Made by a program: the position numbers and the translations under genes
Assembly: GCA_014846205.1 (NCBI GenBank)
Contig: RKAY01000104.1
Span: forward strand, 1-29,302
DNA length: 29,302 nucleotides
Direction of reading: 5' to 3'
Source: Collinsella aerofaciens
GTDB lineage: Bacteria > Actinomycetota > Coriobacteriia > Coriobacteriales > Coriobacteriaceae
In this document: positions 15,027-24,499 of the stretch, piece by piece
How positions within the stretch are numbered: the first letter of the stretch is position 1
How the letters are laid out: each line of letters begins with the position of its first letter
The notes under the pieces: generated by a model
Database searches by the model: none
The model's input: only the letters and a program-made list of their open reading frames with translations
What the model was told of the DNA's origin: nothing

Positions 15027-16904
15027 TTGCGCGTTCCATACCAAGACTGTTTTCATTTGATCGAGCCGCTGCTCGCGAAGGTCGAAAAGCCGAGTCGCTA
15101 TATCGACCACGAGTGGGGTACGCTCTCCAAGGCCGATGCCGACTATCGTTGCTGCATGATTTACCCGGACGTGTACGAGGTCGGCCTGCCCAACCAGGGT
15201 ATTGCCATCCTGTACAACATCCTTAATCAGGCCGAGGGCATCTCCTGTGAGCGCGGTTATGTGCCGTGGCCCGATATGGGCGATGCCATGCGCGAGGCCG
15301 GTATTCCGCTGCTGTCGCTCGAGGGCGCAGCGCCCGTGGCCTCGTTTGATATCGTCGGTATGCACGTGCCGCACGAGATGGCCGTGACAAACTTTCTCGA
15401 GGCGCTCGATCTAGCTGGCATTCCGCTGCTGGCGGCCGACCGCACCGAGGACGATCCCATCATCGTCGCCGGCGGACCTTCGGTTTATAACCCCGAGCCG
15501 TATGCAGCCTTCTTCGATGCCATCCTGATTGGCGAGGGCGAGGAGTCGCTGCTCGAGATCTGTCAGCTGCATCGCCGCCTGCGTGACGAGGGCGTCCCAC
15601 GCGCCCAGATTGTCGAGCGGCTCGCGACCGTCGCCGGTACCTATGTGCCGTCGCTGTACGAGGTGCGCCACGACGAGCCTTGTTCGCCCCACGGCTATAC
15701 CGTGCCGCGCGAGGGTAAGGACGTGCCGCCGGTGGTCTACAAGCGCGTCGTCGAGGACTTTGGCGCTACCAATCCGCTGTCGCAGTCGTGCGTGCCCTAC
15801 GCACAGCTCGTTCACGATCGCCTTTCTATCGAGATCCTGCGCGGCTGCGCCCGCGGCTGCCGTTTTTGCCAGGCTGGCATGACGTATCGCCCGGTGCGCG
15901 AGCGCTCGGCCGACCAGATCGTGTCCTCGGTGATCCAGGGCTTGGAAAAGACCGGCTATGACGAGGTGTCACTTACCTCGCTTTCGACCACCGATCACTC
16001 CTGCATCCGCGATGTACTCGGTCGCCTTAACCGCCGCCTGGAAGATACGGGCATTCGCGTGTCCATTCCCTCGCAGCGCCTGGATTCGTTTGGCGTGGAT
16101 ATGGCCGAGTCGGTCGCCGGCGAAAAGAAGGGTGGCCTGACGTTTGCCCCCGAGGCCGGTAGCCAACGCATGCGCGACATCATCAACAAGAACGTGACCG
16201 AAGAGGACTTGGATCGCGCGGCCAAGGCAGCCTTCGAGGCCGGCTGGAACCGCATGAAGCTCTACTTCATGATGGGCCTTCCTGGCGAGCGTGACGAGGA
16301 CATCGTGGCCATCGCCAACCTGGCCGATCACGTGCTCGAGCTTGGCCGTTCCGTGGTGCCCAAGGCGCGCCGCGGTTCCATCTCGGTTTCCATCTCGGTT
16401 TCGGTGTTTATCCCTAAGGCGGCAACGCCGTTCCAGTGGTGCCCGCAGCTCGACTACGACGACGTCAAGCGTCGCCAAAAACTGCTCATCACGAGCGTGC
16501 GCAACCGCGCTGTACGAGTGCATTACCACGATGCCGAGACCTCGCTCGTCGAGGCCGCGCTGTCCCGCGCCGGTCGCGACATGACGCCGGTCATTATCGA
16601 CGCCTGGCGTGCGGGCTCGCGTTTTGACGCTTGGGTGGAGCATTTCTCGCTCGACAACTGGAAGTCAGCCGCGGCCAAAAACGGCATCGACCTCAACGAG
16701 CTCGTGCATCTGCCCTATGAGCTGGACTGGCACCTGCCCTGGGAGCACGTGAGCCCCGGTTGCTCGCGCGGCTTCCTCGAGCGCGAGTACCGTCGCTCGC
16801 TGGAGGGTGTCACGACTCCCGACTGCACCCGCACGTCGTGCACCGGCTGCGGAATCTGCCCCACGCTCCACGCCAAGAACGTATTGGTGGGTGATCGCGC
16901 ATGA
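15027..16904 (+). CDS. Radical SAM protein, TIGR03960 type (B12-binding-like N-terminus)
   Basis: The 625 residues fit the conserved TIGR03960 family, whose reaction is not established. The N-terminal ~230 residues resemble a cobalamin-binding-like domain (DVYEVGLPNQGIAILYNILN, IIVAGGPSVYNPEPYA). The radical SAM core follows, with the iron-sulfur motif CARGCRFC (Cys 274, 278, 281), then SLTSLSTTDH and LTFAPEAGSQRMRDIINKN. The C-terminus has a second cysteine cluster (CTRTSCTGCGICPT) that may bind another metal centre. The start is TTG 15027, with AGGGG overlapping the preceding stop. Its ATGA overlap with the next gene indicates translational coupling to its usual partner. The family often lies near rplU, as here. 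Confidence 0.9.
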   Translation: MRVPYQDCFHLIEPLLAKVEKPSRYIDHEWGTLSKADADYRCCMIYPDVYEVGLPNQGIAILYNILNQAEGISCERGYVPWPDMGDAMREAGIPLLSLEGAAPVASFDIVGMHVPHEMAVTNFLEALDLAGIPLLAADRTEDDPIIVAGGPSVYNPEPYAAFFDAILIGEGEESLLEICQLHRRLRDEGVPRAQIVERLATVAGTYVPSLYEVRHDEPCSPHGYTVPREGKDVPPVVYKRVVEDFGATNPLSQSCVPYAQLVHDRLSIEILRGCARGCRFCQAGMTYRPVRERSADQIVSSVIQGLEKTGYDEVSLTSLSTTDHSCIRDVLGRLNRRLEDTGIRVSIPSQRLDSFGVDMAESVAGEKKGGLTFAPEAGSQRMRDIINKNVTEEDLDRAAKAAFEAGWNRMKLYFMMGLPGERDEDIVAIANLADHVLELGRSVVPKARRGSISVSISVSVFIPKAATPFQWCPQLDYDDVKRRQKLLITSVRNRAVRVHYHDAETSLVEAALSRAGRDMTPVIIDAWRAGSRFDAWVEHFSLDNWKSAAAKNGIDLNELVHLPYELDWHLPWEHVSPGCSRGFLEREYRRSLEGVTTPDCTRTSCTGCGICPTLHAKNVLVGDRA

Positions 16905-17713
16905 GTGAGCGCTTGACCGACAACCCCACGCTCTTTAGGCTGCGCGTTCGCTACGGCAAGCGCGATCGTCTCAAGTACCTGGGCCACCTGGAACTGATTC
17001 ATACCATCGAGCGCATCGTGCGCCGCGCGGGCCTGCCCTATGCCGTCACGCAAGGCTTCTCTCCGCACATGCGCGTGGGTTTCTCCTCGGCGCTGCCCGT
17101 CGGCACGTCGTCGACCTGCGAGTGGTATGACCTGTTTATGACCGAGTTCGTCGCGCTCGACGAGGCTTTTGAGCGCCTGGCCGCGGCGTCCCCGGCCGAT
17201 TTGGCGCCCATCGAGGCCGCCTACATCGACGTGCGCACGCCGGCGCTCACGGCCCAGCTCACGCGCCTGTCGTACCGCATCGACCTGCACCTGGACCCCG
17301 AGACACCCGTGAGCGCCGATGAGGTGCGCGCCGCGATTGACACGTTGCGTGCAGGCCATGGCATCGAATACGCGCGCGGTAAGAAGAGCAAGCGCCTCGA
17401 CCTTGACCATACGCTGGTGGGCTATGAGCTCACGGCGGGGGAGCGTCCGGACCATCTGGTGCTCACGCTCGACACCCACGCCGACAACGAGGGGTCCATG
17501 CGTCCGGAGATTTTGCTTTCTGCTGCTGATGTTTTGTTGCAGGGCTTGACCCCGGGCGTGGATGCACCTATTGTTTCCACCGGTATGCAAGACCTCGTGA
17601 CCATCTGCTCCTACGATGTCGAGCGTCAGAATCAAGCATGCGAGGACGACGAGGGCCGACTCGTCAGCCCCATACCTGTGCGAACTTGTGGATTTGCTCC
17701 ACATACTCGTTGA
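16901..17713 (+). CDS. TIGR03936 / DUF2344 radical SAM-linked protein
   Basis: The 270-residue protein matches the family found beside or fused to TIGR03960 radical SAM proteins. The N-terminal signature is visible as RLRVRYGKRDRLKYLGHLEL, then IVRRAGLPYAVTQGFSPHMR and VGFSSALPVGTSS. Function is unknown; partnership with the upstream enzyme is inferred from fusions in other genomes and from the 4-base ATGA overlap here. The last ~20 residues after CSYDVERQ look unstructured. The rplU promoter -35 hexamer overlaps its stop codon. Confidence 0.9.
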   Translation: MSERLTDNPTLFRLRVRYGKRDRLKYLGHLELIHTIERIVRRAGLPYAVTQGFSPHMRVGFSSALPVGTSSTCEWYDLFMTEFVALDEAFERLAAASPADLAPIEAAYIDVRTPALTAQLTRLSYRIDLHLDPETPVSADEVRAAIDTLRAGHGIEYARGKKSKRLDLDHTLVGYELTAGERPDHLVLTLDTHADNEGSMRPEILLSAADVLLQGLTPGVDAPIVSTGMQDLVTICSYDVERQNQACEDDEGRLVSPIPVRTCGFAPHTR

Positions 17714-17738
17714 CGGGGGTATTATCGCCTGCTACTAT
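17710..17738 (+). promoter_or_regulatory. Strong promoter of rplU-rpmA
   Basis: TTGACG (17710-17715) and TACTAT (17733-17738) are spaced by exactly 17 bases. The -35 contains the TGA stop of the preceding gene. Predicted transcription starts at about 17745, giving a leader of about 36 bases. Confidence 0.75.
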
Positions 17739-17780
17739 ATTCGGCTGTTGCACTAACTGATGCATGAAGGGCAAGTAAAC

Positions 17781-18155
17781 ATGTACGCAAGCGTTAACAC
17801 GGGCGGCAAGCAGTACAAGGTCGCCACCGACGATGTCATCACCGTCGAGAAGATTGAGGGCAATGAGGGCGACAAGGTCACCCTGCCGGTTCTCTTCCTC
17901 AACGATGGTAAGAAGATCGTCACCGATCCCGACAAGCTGGCCAAGGCCAAGGTTACCGCTCAGATCGTTGAGCAGTTCAAGGGCGAGAAGCAGCTGGTCT
18001 TCAAGTTCCAGAAGCGTAAGCGCTATCGTCGTCTGAAGGGTCACCGTCAGCAGCTCACCAAGCTGAAGATTGTGAAGGTTCAGGCTACCTCCCGCGCCAA
18101 GAAGGCTGTCAAGGCAGAGGCTGAGGCTGTTGCCGAGGCTCCCGTCGCCGAGTAG
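17781..18155 (+). CDS. rplU: 50S ribosomal protein L21 (bL21)
   Basis: L21 binds 23S rRNA in the large subunit. The body matches the family: MYASVNTGGKQYKV, KVTLPVLFLNDG, and KFQKRKRYRRLKGHRQQLTKLKI. At 124 residues it is about 20 longer than usual because of an Ala/Glu/Lys tail (about residues 102-124). ATG 17781 is chosen over the in-frame ATG at 17760, since it begins the conserved protein and has AAGGGCAAG upstream. It leads the rplU-rpmA pair. Confidence 0.97.
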   Translation: MYASVNTGGKQYKVATDDVITVEKIEGNEGDKVTLPVLFLNDGKKIVTDPDKLAKAKVTAQIVEQFKGEKQLVFKFQKRKRYRRLKGHRQQLTKLKIVKVQATSRAKKAVKAEAEAVAEAPVAE

Positions 18156-18188
18156 ATTACACTCGTAACGAAAGAGTAGGTATACACA

Positions 18189-18446
18189 ATGGCACACAAA
18201 AAAGGACTCGGTTCCTCCCGTAATGGCCGTGACTCCCGCGGTCAGCGCCTTGGCACGAAGCGCTTCGCCGGCCAGACGGTAACCACGGGCACGATTCTCG
18301 TCCGTCAGCACGGTACGCACATCCACCCGGGTGCGAACGTTGGCCGTGGCAAGGACGACACGCTGTTCGCGCTGGTCGACGGTACCGTTGAGTTCCACAA
18401 GGGTATCAAGCACAGGGTCAGCGTACGCCCGCTCGCGAACGCGTAA
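18189..18446 (+). CDS. rpmA: 50S ribosomal protein L27 (bL27)
   Basis: L27 lies near the peptidyl transferase centre, with its N-terminus reaching the tRNA ends. The 85-residue protein is full length and begins [16 protein letters not shown] directly. It lacks the N-terminal extension that Firmicutes remove with the Prp protease, and no prp gene lies between rplU and rpmA. Conserved segments include [13 protein letters not shown] and [20 protein letters not shown]. It is followed by a strong hairpin at 18472-18514. Confidence 0.97.
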   Translation: MAHKKGLGSSRNGRDSRGQRLGTKRFAGQTVTTGTILVRQHGTHIHPGANVGRGKDDTLFALVDGTVEFHKGIKHRVSVRPLANA

Positions 18447-18471
18447 TCCACCCTTCATAGAGCACATATGT

Positions 18472-18514
18472 GGGAGGCACTTGAGTTTTAGGATTCAAGG
18501 GTCTCCCTCTTTTT
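18472..18514 (+). terminator. Intrinsic terminator between rpmA and obgE
   Basis: A stem of about 13 pairs (18472-18485 with 18494-18507, one A-G mismatch, two G-T pairs) closes an 8-base loop and is followed by TCTTTTT. The obgE ribosome site starts immediately after it and leaves no room for a promoter. It would therefore lower, not abolish, transcription into obgE. Confidence 0.8.
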
Positions 18515-18518
18515 GTAG

Positions 18519-19997
<1,479 letters not shown>

Positions 19998-20000
19998 GCC

Positions 20001-20678
20001 ATGTCGCTGCGCGGTGGAATCGGATTGCCTGAGCTGCCTATCAAGGATGGGCGCGATTTTAGGCTTGGCATTATGGGCGGCACCTTTGACCCGATTCATT
20101 ACGGGCACTTGGTTACCGCCGAGCAGGCACGCGAGTCGCTCGACTTGGACGCTGTGCTTTTTATGCCAGCCGGCTCTCCTGCCTTTAAGCTCGACAAACC
20201 GGTGACGCCTGCCGAGGACCGTTATGCCATGACGGTCCTCGCGACTGCCGCGAACCCGGCCTTTTTGGCAAGCCGCTTCGAGATCGATCGTGCCGGTGTC
20301 ACCTATACGGCCGATACACTGCGCGCCCTTCGCGAGTTTTACCCGCCACAAGTGAAGCTCTACTTTATTACGGGCGCCGATGCGATTATCGATATTGTGA
20401 CCTGGCACAATGCTGACGAGATTGCCGAACTGGCAACCTTTATTGCTGCGACGCGTCCCGGCTTTGACATCGATACGGCCCGGGCGCGGATTAAGGAATC
20501 GGGCCTGCCGTTTGACGTGCGCTATATCCAGATTCCGGCGCTGGCGATTAGCTCGACCAACATTCGCAAGCGGGTTGCCCGCGGTATGAGCGTGCGCTAT
20601 CTTACGAGCGAGTCCGTGCTCGGCTATATCCGTAAACGCGGCCTGTATGCCGATCTTGGGCAAGATGATTTTGATTGA
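20001..20678 (+). CDS. nadD: Nicotinate-nucleotide adenylyltransferase
   Basis: NadD joins nicotinate mononucleotide and ATP to give deamido-NAD+, in both de novo and salvage NAD synthesis. The 225-residue protein has the nucleotidyltransferase motif GGTFDPIHYGHL (residues 26-37) and the C-terminal ISSTNIRKRV motif (about residues 184-193). Between them are VLFMPAGSPAFK and YFITGADAIIDIVTW. An N-terminal extension of about 20 residues precedes the Rossmann fold. ATG 20001 has GGAGGG within the obgE tail. Confidence 0.96.
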   Translation: MSLRGGIGLPELPIKDGRDFRLGIMGGTFDPIHYGHLVTAEQARESLDLDAVLFMPAGSPAFKLDKPVTPAEDRYAMTVLATAANPAFLASRFEIDRAGVTYTADTLRALREFYPPQVKLYFITGADAIIDIVTWHNADEIAELATFIAATRPGFDIDTARARIKESGLPFDVRYIQIPALAISSTNIRKRVARGMSVRYLTSESVLGYIRKRGLYADLGQDDFD

Positions 20679-20690
20679 TGGGGGAGAACG

Positions 20691-21299
20691 TTGTCGGTAG
20701 AAGATCAGTTTGAGGGTGACGAGCGCGCGCTCTTGACGCGTATCCACGAGTTGCTCGATGTGCGCATGAAGGATAAACGTAAACGCTACGTTCATTCGCT
20801 CGGGGTCGCCGAGACGGCGCTGCACCTAGCCGAGGTATACGGTGTCGACCGCTTTGATGCCGCTGCCGCCGGCCTGATCCATGACTGGGACAAGGTGCTC
20901 TCCGACGACGAACTGGTCACGCGCGCTCTGCATTACGGCATTAAGATTGCCGGCTCTCCGTCTGCCGCGACGCCGCTTTTGCATGGCCCGGTTGCCGCCT
21001 ATGAGCTCCCGCAGCTTTTTCCCGAGCTGTCGCCGGCGGTCTTTCAGGCTGTCGACCGACACACCGTGGGCGCCTGCGACATGACGCCGCTCGATATGGT
21101 GGTCTTTGTGGCCGATGCCATCGAACCCAACCGCCACGGAGATTATGCCCATGCGCTGCGCAAGATGGTGGGGGAGTCGACGCTTGACGAGTTGTTCTTC
21201 TCCTGTTTTGCGCAGGGTCTGGTCTACGTGATCCAGTCCGGGCGTTATCTTTATCTCACGGCTATTACGATTTACAACCATTACGCCCAGCTGCGCTAG
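20691..21299 (+). CDS. yqeK: HD-domain protein YqeK, Ap4A hydrolase (symmetrical)
   Basis: YqeK-family enzymes split diadenosine tetraphosphate into two ADP and bind metals through an HD domain. Metal-site residues visible are His 35 (RYVHSLGVAE), His 64-Asp 65 (LIHDWDK), the HG of LLHGPVAAYE, the VDRHTVG stretch and Asp in FVADAIEPNR. The length of 202 residues is normal. The start is TTG 20691 with GGGGGAG upstream. The order nadD-yqeK-rsfS is conserved in many Gram-positive bacteria and supports the call. Confidence 0.93.
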   Translation: MSVEDQFEGDERALLTRIHELLDVRMKDKRKRYVHSLGVAETALHLAEVYGVDRFDAAAAGLIHDWDKVLSDDELVTRALHYGIKIAGSPSAATPLLHGPVAAYELPQLFPELSPAVFQAVDRHTVGACDMTPLDMVVFVADAIEPNRHGDYAHALRKMVGESTLDELFFSCFAQGLVYVIQSGRYLYLTAITIYNHYAQLR

Positions 21300-21326
21300 C
21301 TCGGGCTGTCTAGAAAGAGGTATTCC

Positions 21327-21782
21327 ATGGCCGATGAGACCATGACCGACGAGCAGATTCTTAAGGCTGTGGAGCACAAGAGTTTCGTTGCCACGTCCGA
21401 CCGCACTGCCGCCTCGCTGTCCGCGAGCGGTGTCGCCGCCGAGGATGTCGCCCGCGCCGCCGCACAGGCCGCCTACGACAAGAAGGGCGAGGACGTGCAG
21501 GTGCTCGACCTGACTGAGCTCTCGGACGTGTGCGACTACTTTGTCCTTGCTACCGGTACCAACAACCGTCAGGTCGATTCCATCGTTGACGAGATTGAGG
21601 AGAAAGTCGCCGAGGCTTGCGGAGAGCATCCGTTCTCCATCGAGGGTCGCGAGCAGAAGACCTGGATTCTCATGGACTACGGTTCTGTCGTTGTCCATGT
21701 CTTTACCCCCGAGGCCCGCGAGTTCTACCGCCTCGAAAAGCTCTGGGGTGACGCTCCTCAGCTCTCCCTGGACCTCCTCTAG
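21327..21782 (+). CDS. rsfS: Ribosomal silencing factor RsfS
   Basis: RsfS binds uL14 and keeps the 50S subunit from joining 30S, lowering translation in starvation. The family domain begins near residue 40, with QVLDLTELSDVCDYFVLATG, then NNRQVDSIVDEIEEKV, and WILMDYGSVVVHVFTPEARE followed by FYRLEKLWGDA. The ~45 N-terminal residues are an extra, Ala-rich stretch; most RsfS proteins have 105-120 residues, this one 151. ATG 21327 has AAAGAGG upstream. A strong terminator follows. Confidence 0.94.
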   Translation: MADETMTDEQILKAVEHKSFVATSDRTAASLSASGVAAEDVARAAAQAAYDKKGEDVQVLDLTELSDVCDYFVLATGTNNRQVDSIVDEIEEKVAEACGEHPFSIEGREQKTWILMDYGSVVVHVFTPEAREFYRLEKLWGDAPQLSLDLL

Positions 21783-21826
21783 TAGCTAATTTGGGATGGG
21801 GCTTTTTAGCTACCTTCAACCGCATG

Positions 21827-21867
21827 CCGGGCAGTTGCATCATTTGCAGCCGCCCGGTTTTCTTTTT
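21827..21867 (+). terminator. Intrinsic terminator after rsfS
   Basis: CCGGGC (21827-21832) pairs with GCCCGG (21852-21857). The stem continues inward by six more pairs after one mismatch. TTTTCTTTTT follows. On the minus strand there is no T-run, so it serves the obgE-rsfS side of the convergent junction with dinB. Confidence 0.85.
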
Positions 21868-21878
21868 GCCCAAATAGA

Positions 21879-23132
21879 TTAGTTGTTGAAGCGGGATTGG
21901 CGGCCGAAGGATAGGGCGGTGTCGCCGAATTTATCTCGGACGGCATCGATCGCTACGGAGAGATCGCGGCGGTCGCTGGATTGGGCGCCGCGATCATCGA
22001 CTTCACAGAACAGGTCGGTCTGAATGCCGCCCTGATGGTTGAAGTCGCTCATACCGATACCCGCCAAGCGCACGTGCATACCTTCCTGCCAGATATTGTC
22101 GAGCAGCTCGAGCGCCACGGTCACAAAGATATTCTCGTCGTCGGTGGGGTGGGGAAGTCGGCGCTGTGCCGTGCGTCCGCTGCCGTACGAATACTTGAGC
22201 TTAAGCGTTACTGTGGCACCCGTCAGTCCCTGGCGACGTAAGCGTCGTCCGACGGACTCGCCCAGCAGGGCAATCGCCGCCTCGATGTCTCCTCGCTCGG
22301 TCAGATCCCTCGCAAAGGTGCGCTCATTGCTTACCGACTTGACTTCACGCGCTTCGTCTAAGCTCGTAACCTCGGAAACCTCGAGTCCGAGCGCGCGCTG
22401 GCGCATGCGCTCGCCGTTCACGCCAAAAATGGCGGCCAGCGTTGACTCCGGCGCGCGCGAAAGCTCGCCCAGCGTATAGATGCGCATGCGGCGCAGCCGT
22501 TCCTCGGCCGAGCGCCCGATGCCGCTCATAGCGGACACCGGCAGTACGGCCAAAAAACGCTGCTCTGTCCCGGGCCGCACGATGGTTAGGCCAAATGGCT
22601 TGTCTTGCTCGCTTGCGATCTTTGCCACCGTCTTGTTGCAGCCGACTCCAATGGAGCAGGTCACCCCCAGCGCCGCCACGCGATCGCTGATGCGCCGCGC
22701 AACCAGCAGCGGGTCCTCGGGTGCAAAGCGACCCGGCGTGATGTCGATAAAGGCCTCATCAATCGACACGCGCTCCACGCGTGGGGTCTCGTTGGCAAGG
22801 ATCGCCATGACCTGGGCGCTGACCTCGCGGTAGCGGTCGAAGTGCCCGTGCGTCCAAATGGCCTGAGGACACAGACGCCGTGCCTCGGCCGAAGGCATGG
22901 CGGAGTGCACGCCAAAGCGACGTGCCTCGTATGAGCAGGTGGACACGACGCCGCGCGATTCGGCGTCTCCGCCCACGATGAGCGGCTTGCCACGCCACTC
23001 GGGATGGTCGAGCATCTCCACGCTCGCAAAAAACGCATCGAGGTCCATCAGGCCCACCGCCGGACCCGTCCAGGGCGGCGGCGTGACGCCCGCAGCATCC
23101 TCATAACCGTATGTATGTTCGCGTCTTTTCAT
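21879..23132 (-). CDS. dinB: DNA polymerase IV (Y family)
   Basis: DinB is an error-prone translesion polymerase. The 417-residue protein has the catalytic motifs LMDLDAFFASVE (Asp 30) and VERVSIDEAFIDITPG. It also has SYEARRFGVHSAMPSAEA (finger domain), SIGVGCNKTVAKIASEQDKP and the helix-hairpin-helix MSGIGRSAEERLRRM, and ends in a little-finger domain. No C-terminal beta-clamp motif of the QxxLxLF type is obvious, although QTDLFCE could serve. The first ATG at 23132 has no ribosome site, but a TATACT lies 6 bases before it, which suggests a leaderless mRNA. No clear LexA box is visible. It lies convergent to rsfS and divergent from rpsP. Confidence 0.95.
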   Translation of the reverse strand: MKRREHTYGYEDAAGVTPPPWTGPAVGLMDLDAFFASVEMLDHPEWRGKPLIVGGDAESRGVVSTCSYEARRFGVHSAMPSAEARRLCPQAIWTHGHFDRYREVSAQVMAILANETPRVERVSIDEAFIDITPGRFAPEDPLLVARRISDRVAALGVTCSIGVGCNKTVAKIASEQDKPFGLTIVRPGTEQRFLAVLPVSAMSGIGRSAEERLRRMRIYTLGELSRAPESTLAAIFGVNGERMRQRALGLEVSEVTSLDEAREVKSVSNERTFARDLTERGDIEAAIALLGESVGRRLRRQGLTGATVTLKLKYSYGSGRTAQRRLPHPTDDENIFVTVALELLDNIWQEGMHVRLAGIGMSDFNHQGGIQTDLFCEVDDRGAQSSDRRDLSVAIDAVRDKFGDTALSFGRQSRFNN

Positions 23133-23138
23133 GGCATG

Positions 23139-23144
23139 AGTATA
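23139..23144 (-). promoter_or_regulatory. Predicted -10 element of dinB (leaderless start)
   Basis: On the minus strand TATACT ends 6 bases before the dinB ATG, so transcription should begin at or next to the A of the start codon. A matching -35 hexamer is not evident at 17 bases. Confidence 0.5.
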
Positions 23145-23248
23145 CCGCGCAGCTCATGTGGGGTGCGTGGATGTGCTTGCAAATCGCGAATTCTTGTCTA
23201 AGATATGGATTTGCCTTCGACTACACCGAAGAAGTTGGTCTCACGGAC

Positions 23249-23277
23249 TTCACCTGCCCGCGTCGATGGCGTATTAT
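23249..23277 (+). promoter_or_regulatory. Predicted promoter of the rpsP operon
   Basis: TTCACC (23249-23254) and TATTAT (23272-23277) are 17 bases apart. The predicted start at about 23284 gives a leader of about 50 bases before the rpsP TTG. Confidence 0.6.
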
Positions 23278-23333
23278 GTTCAACTGTTTGTTTGTAGTTG
23301 CAGCCTAAAGCTGCTTGGTTGGAGGAGTTTCCT

Positions 23334-23675
23334 TTGGCAGTCAAGATTCGCCTTGCTCGTCACGGCGCTAAGAAGCGTCCGTACTACCGTGTCGTCGTCG
23401 CCGATTCCCGCGCCCCGCGTGACGGTCGTATCATCGAGGAGGTTGGCCGCTACAACCCGATGACCGCCCCCAAGACCATTAACCTCGATCTCGAGAAGAT
23501 CGCTGACTGGCAGTCCAAGGGCGCTCAGCTCACCGACGCTGTCGCTGCTCTGGTCAAGGCCGCCAACGAGGGCGAGAAGACCGAGACCGTCGTCAAGAAG
23601 TCCAAGAAGCAGCTCGCCAAAGAGGCCGAGGCCGCTAAGGCTGCCGCTGAGGCCGCTGAGGGCGCCGAGGAGTAA
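23334..23675 (+). CDS. rpsP: 30S ribosomal protein S16 (bS16)
   Basis: S16 stabilises the 30S body during assembly. The conserved body is [20 protein letters not shown], then [20 protein letters not shown]. At 113 residues it is about 25-30 longer than common S16, because of a Lys/Ala/Glu tail from about residue 83. The start is TTG 23334 with GGAGGAG 6 bases upstream; the longer frame from 23298 adds residues absent from the family. It is first in the rpsP-khpA-rimM-trmD-lepB run. Confidence 0.96.
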   Translation: MAVKIRLARHGAKKRPYYRVVVADSRAPRDGRIIEEVGRYNPMTAPKTINLDLEKIADWQSKGAQLTDAVAALVKAANEGEKTETVVKKSKKQLAKEAEAAKAAAEAAEGAEE

Positions 23676-23678
23676 ATC

Positions 23679-23963
23679 GTGCCTGAGGTTGACGCTGCAC
23701 AGCTCGAGGGTGAGGCAATGCTCTCAGATCGCATCGCCGATCTCGTCGAATATCTCGTTGTTCAGATCGTCGACGACCCGGATTCCGTGAGCCTCGAGGT
23801 CATCGATGGCGACGACGCTTCTACGATTGAGGTTTCGGTTGCCGAGGATGACGTCGCTAAGGTCATCGGCCGTCGTGGCCGTACCATCAAGGCCATCCGC
23901 ACGCTCGCCCGTGCACTGGCCGCTCGCCTCGACACCGCTGTCGAGGTAGAGGTTCTGGGCTAG
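23679..23963 (+). CDS. khpA: KH-domain RNA-binding protein KhpA
   Basis: KhpA is a small KH-domain RNA-binding protein, usually encoded between rpsP and rimM and acting with KhpB. The GxxG loop VIGRRGRTIKAIRTLARAL is at about residues 63-81, and the N-terminal helix LSDRIADLVEYLVVQIVDDP is typical. Two starts are possible. GTG 23679 gives 94 residues and lies 3 bases after rpsP. ATG 23718 gives 81 residues, close to family length, with GAGGGTGAGG just upstream. The shorter form may be the real one. Confidence 0.92.
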   Translation: MPEVDAAQLEGEAMLSDRIADLVEYLVVQIVDDPDSVSLEVIDGDDASTIEVSVAEDDVAKVIGRRGRTIKAIRTLARALAARLDTAVEVEVLG

Positions 23964-23967
23964 GACC

Positions 23968-24489
23968 TTGAGGTCCCAGTACAAAAACATCGCCCGTGTG
24001 GTCAAGCCGCACGGAAGGAAGGGGGAGGTCCTCGCGCAGCCGCTGCGGGGGCTTCCTTCTGTATTGAAGCCTGGTATGCGCGTCGCCCTGACGCCGCCGG
24101 CGCTCAAGCGCGACCGTTTTTGCTCGGTCGTATCCGTTACCGATACGGGCGATGGCGATCTGGTCTCGTTTGAGGGCATTGACGACTTGACGGCCGCCGA
24201 GGGCATCACCGGATGCTACGTGCTGGCAAATCGTGACGACTTTGAGCTCGATTCGCTCGACGCCGCCTATACCGACCTCATGGGTCGCGAGGTGGTCGAC
24301 GAGCGCTTCGGTTCGCTCGGCACGATTGTCGAGATCATGTCGACGCCCGCCAACGATGTTTGGGTTGTCGAGGGCGATCGGTACGGCGAGGTGCTGATTC
24401 CCGTGATTGAGCAGGTTGTGCTCGATCTTCCCGACACAGGAACAATTTCCGTCCACGTTATGGACGGCTTGATCGATATGGACAAGTAG
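23968..24489 (+). CDS. rimM: Ribosome maturation factor RimM
   Basis: RimM binds uS19 and helps the 30S head mature. The N-terminal motif reads IARVVKPHGRKGEV, and the PRC-barrel half is LMGREVVDERFGSLGTIVEI followed by VLIPVIEQVVLDLP. The length of 173 residues is normal. The start is TTG 23968, 4 bases after khpA; the ribosome site (TAGGA) is weak and overlaps the khpA stop, so translation may be coupled. Confidence 0.95.
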   Translation: MRSQYKNIARVVKPHGRKGEVLAQPLRGLPSVLKPGMRVALTPPALKRDRFCSVVSVTDTGDGDLVSFEGIDDLTAAEGITGCYVLANRDDFELDSLDAAYTDLMGREVVDERFGSLGTIVEIMSTPANDVWVVEGDRYGEVLIPVIEQVVLDLPDTGTISVHVMDGLIDMDK

Positions 24490-24499
24490 GGAGGTCAAC

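Noticed and set aside
23100..23150. LexA/SOS box at dinB
   Set aside because: CGAACATACATACG near the start resembles only one half of a CGAAC-N4-GTTCG site, and the second half is missing.
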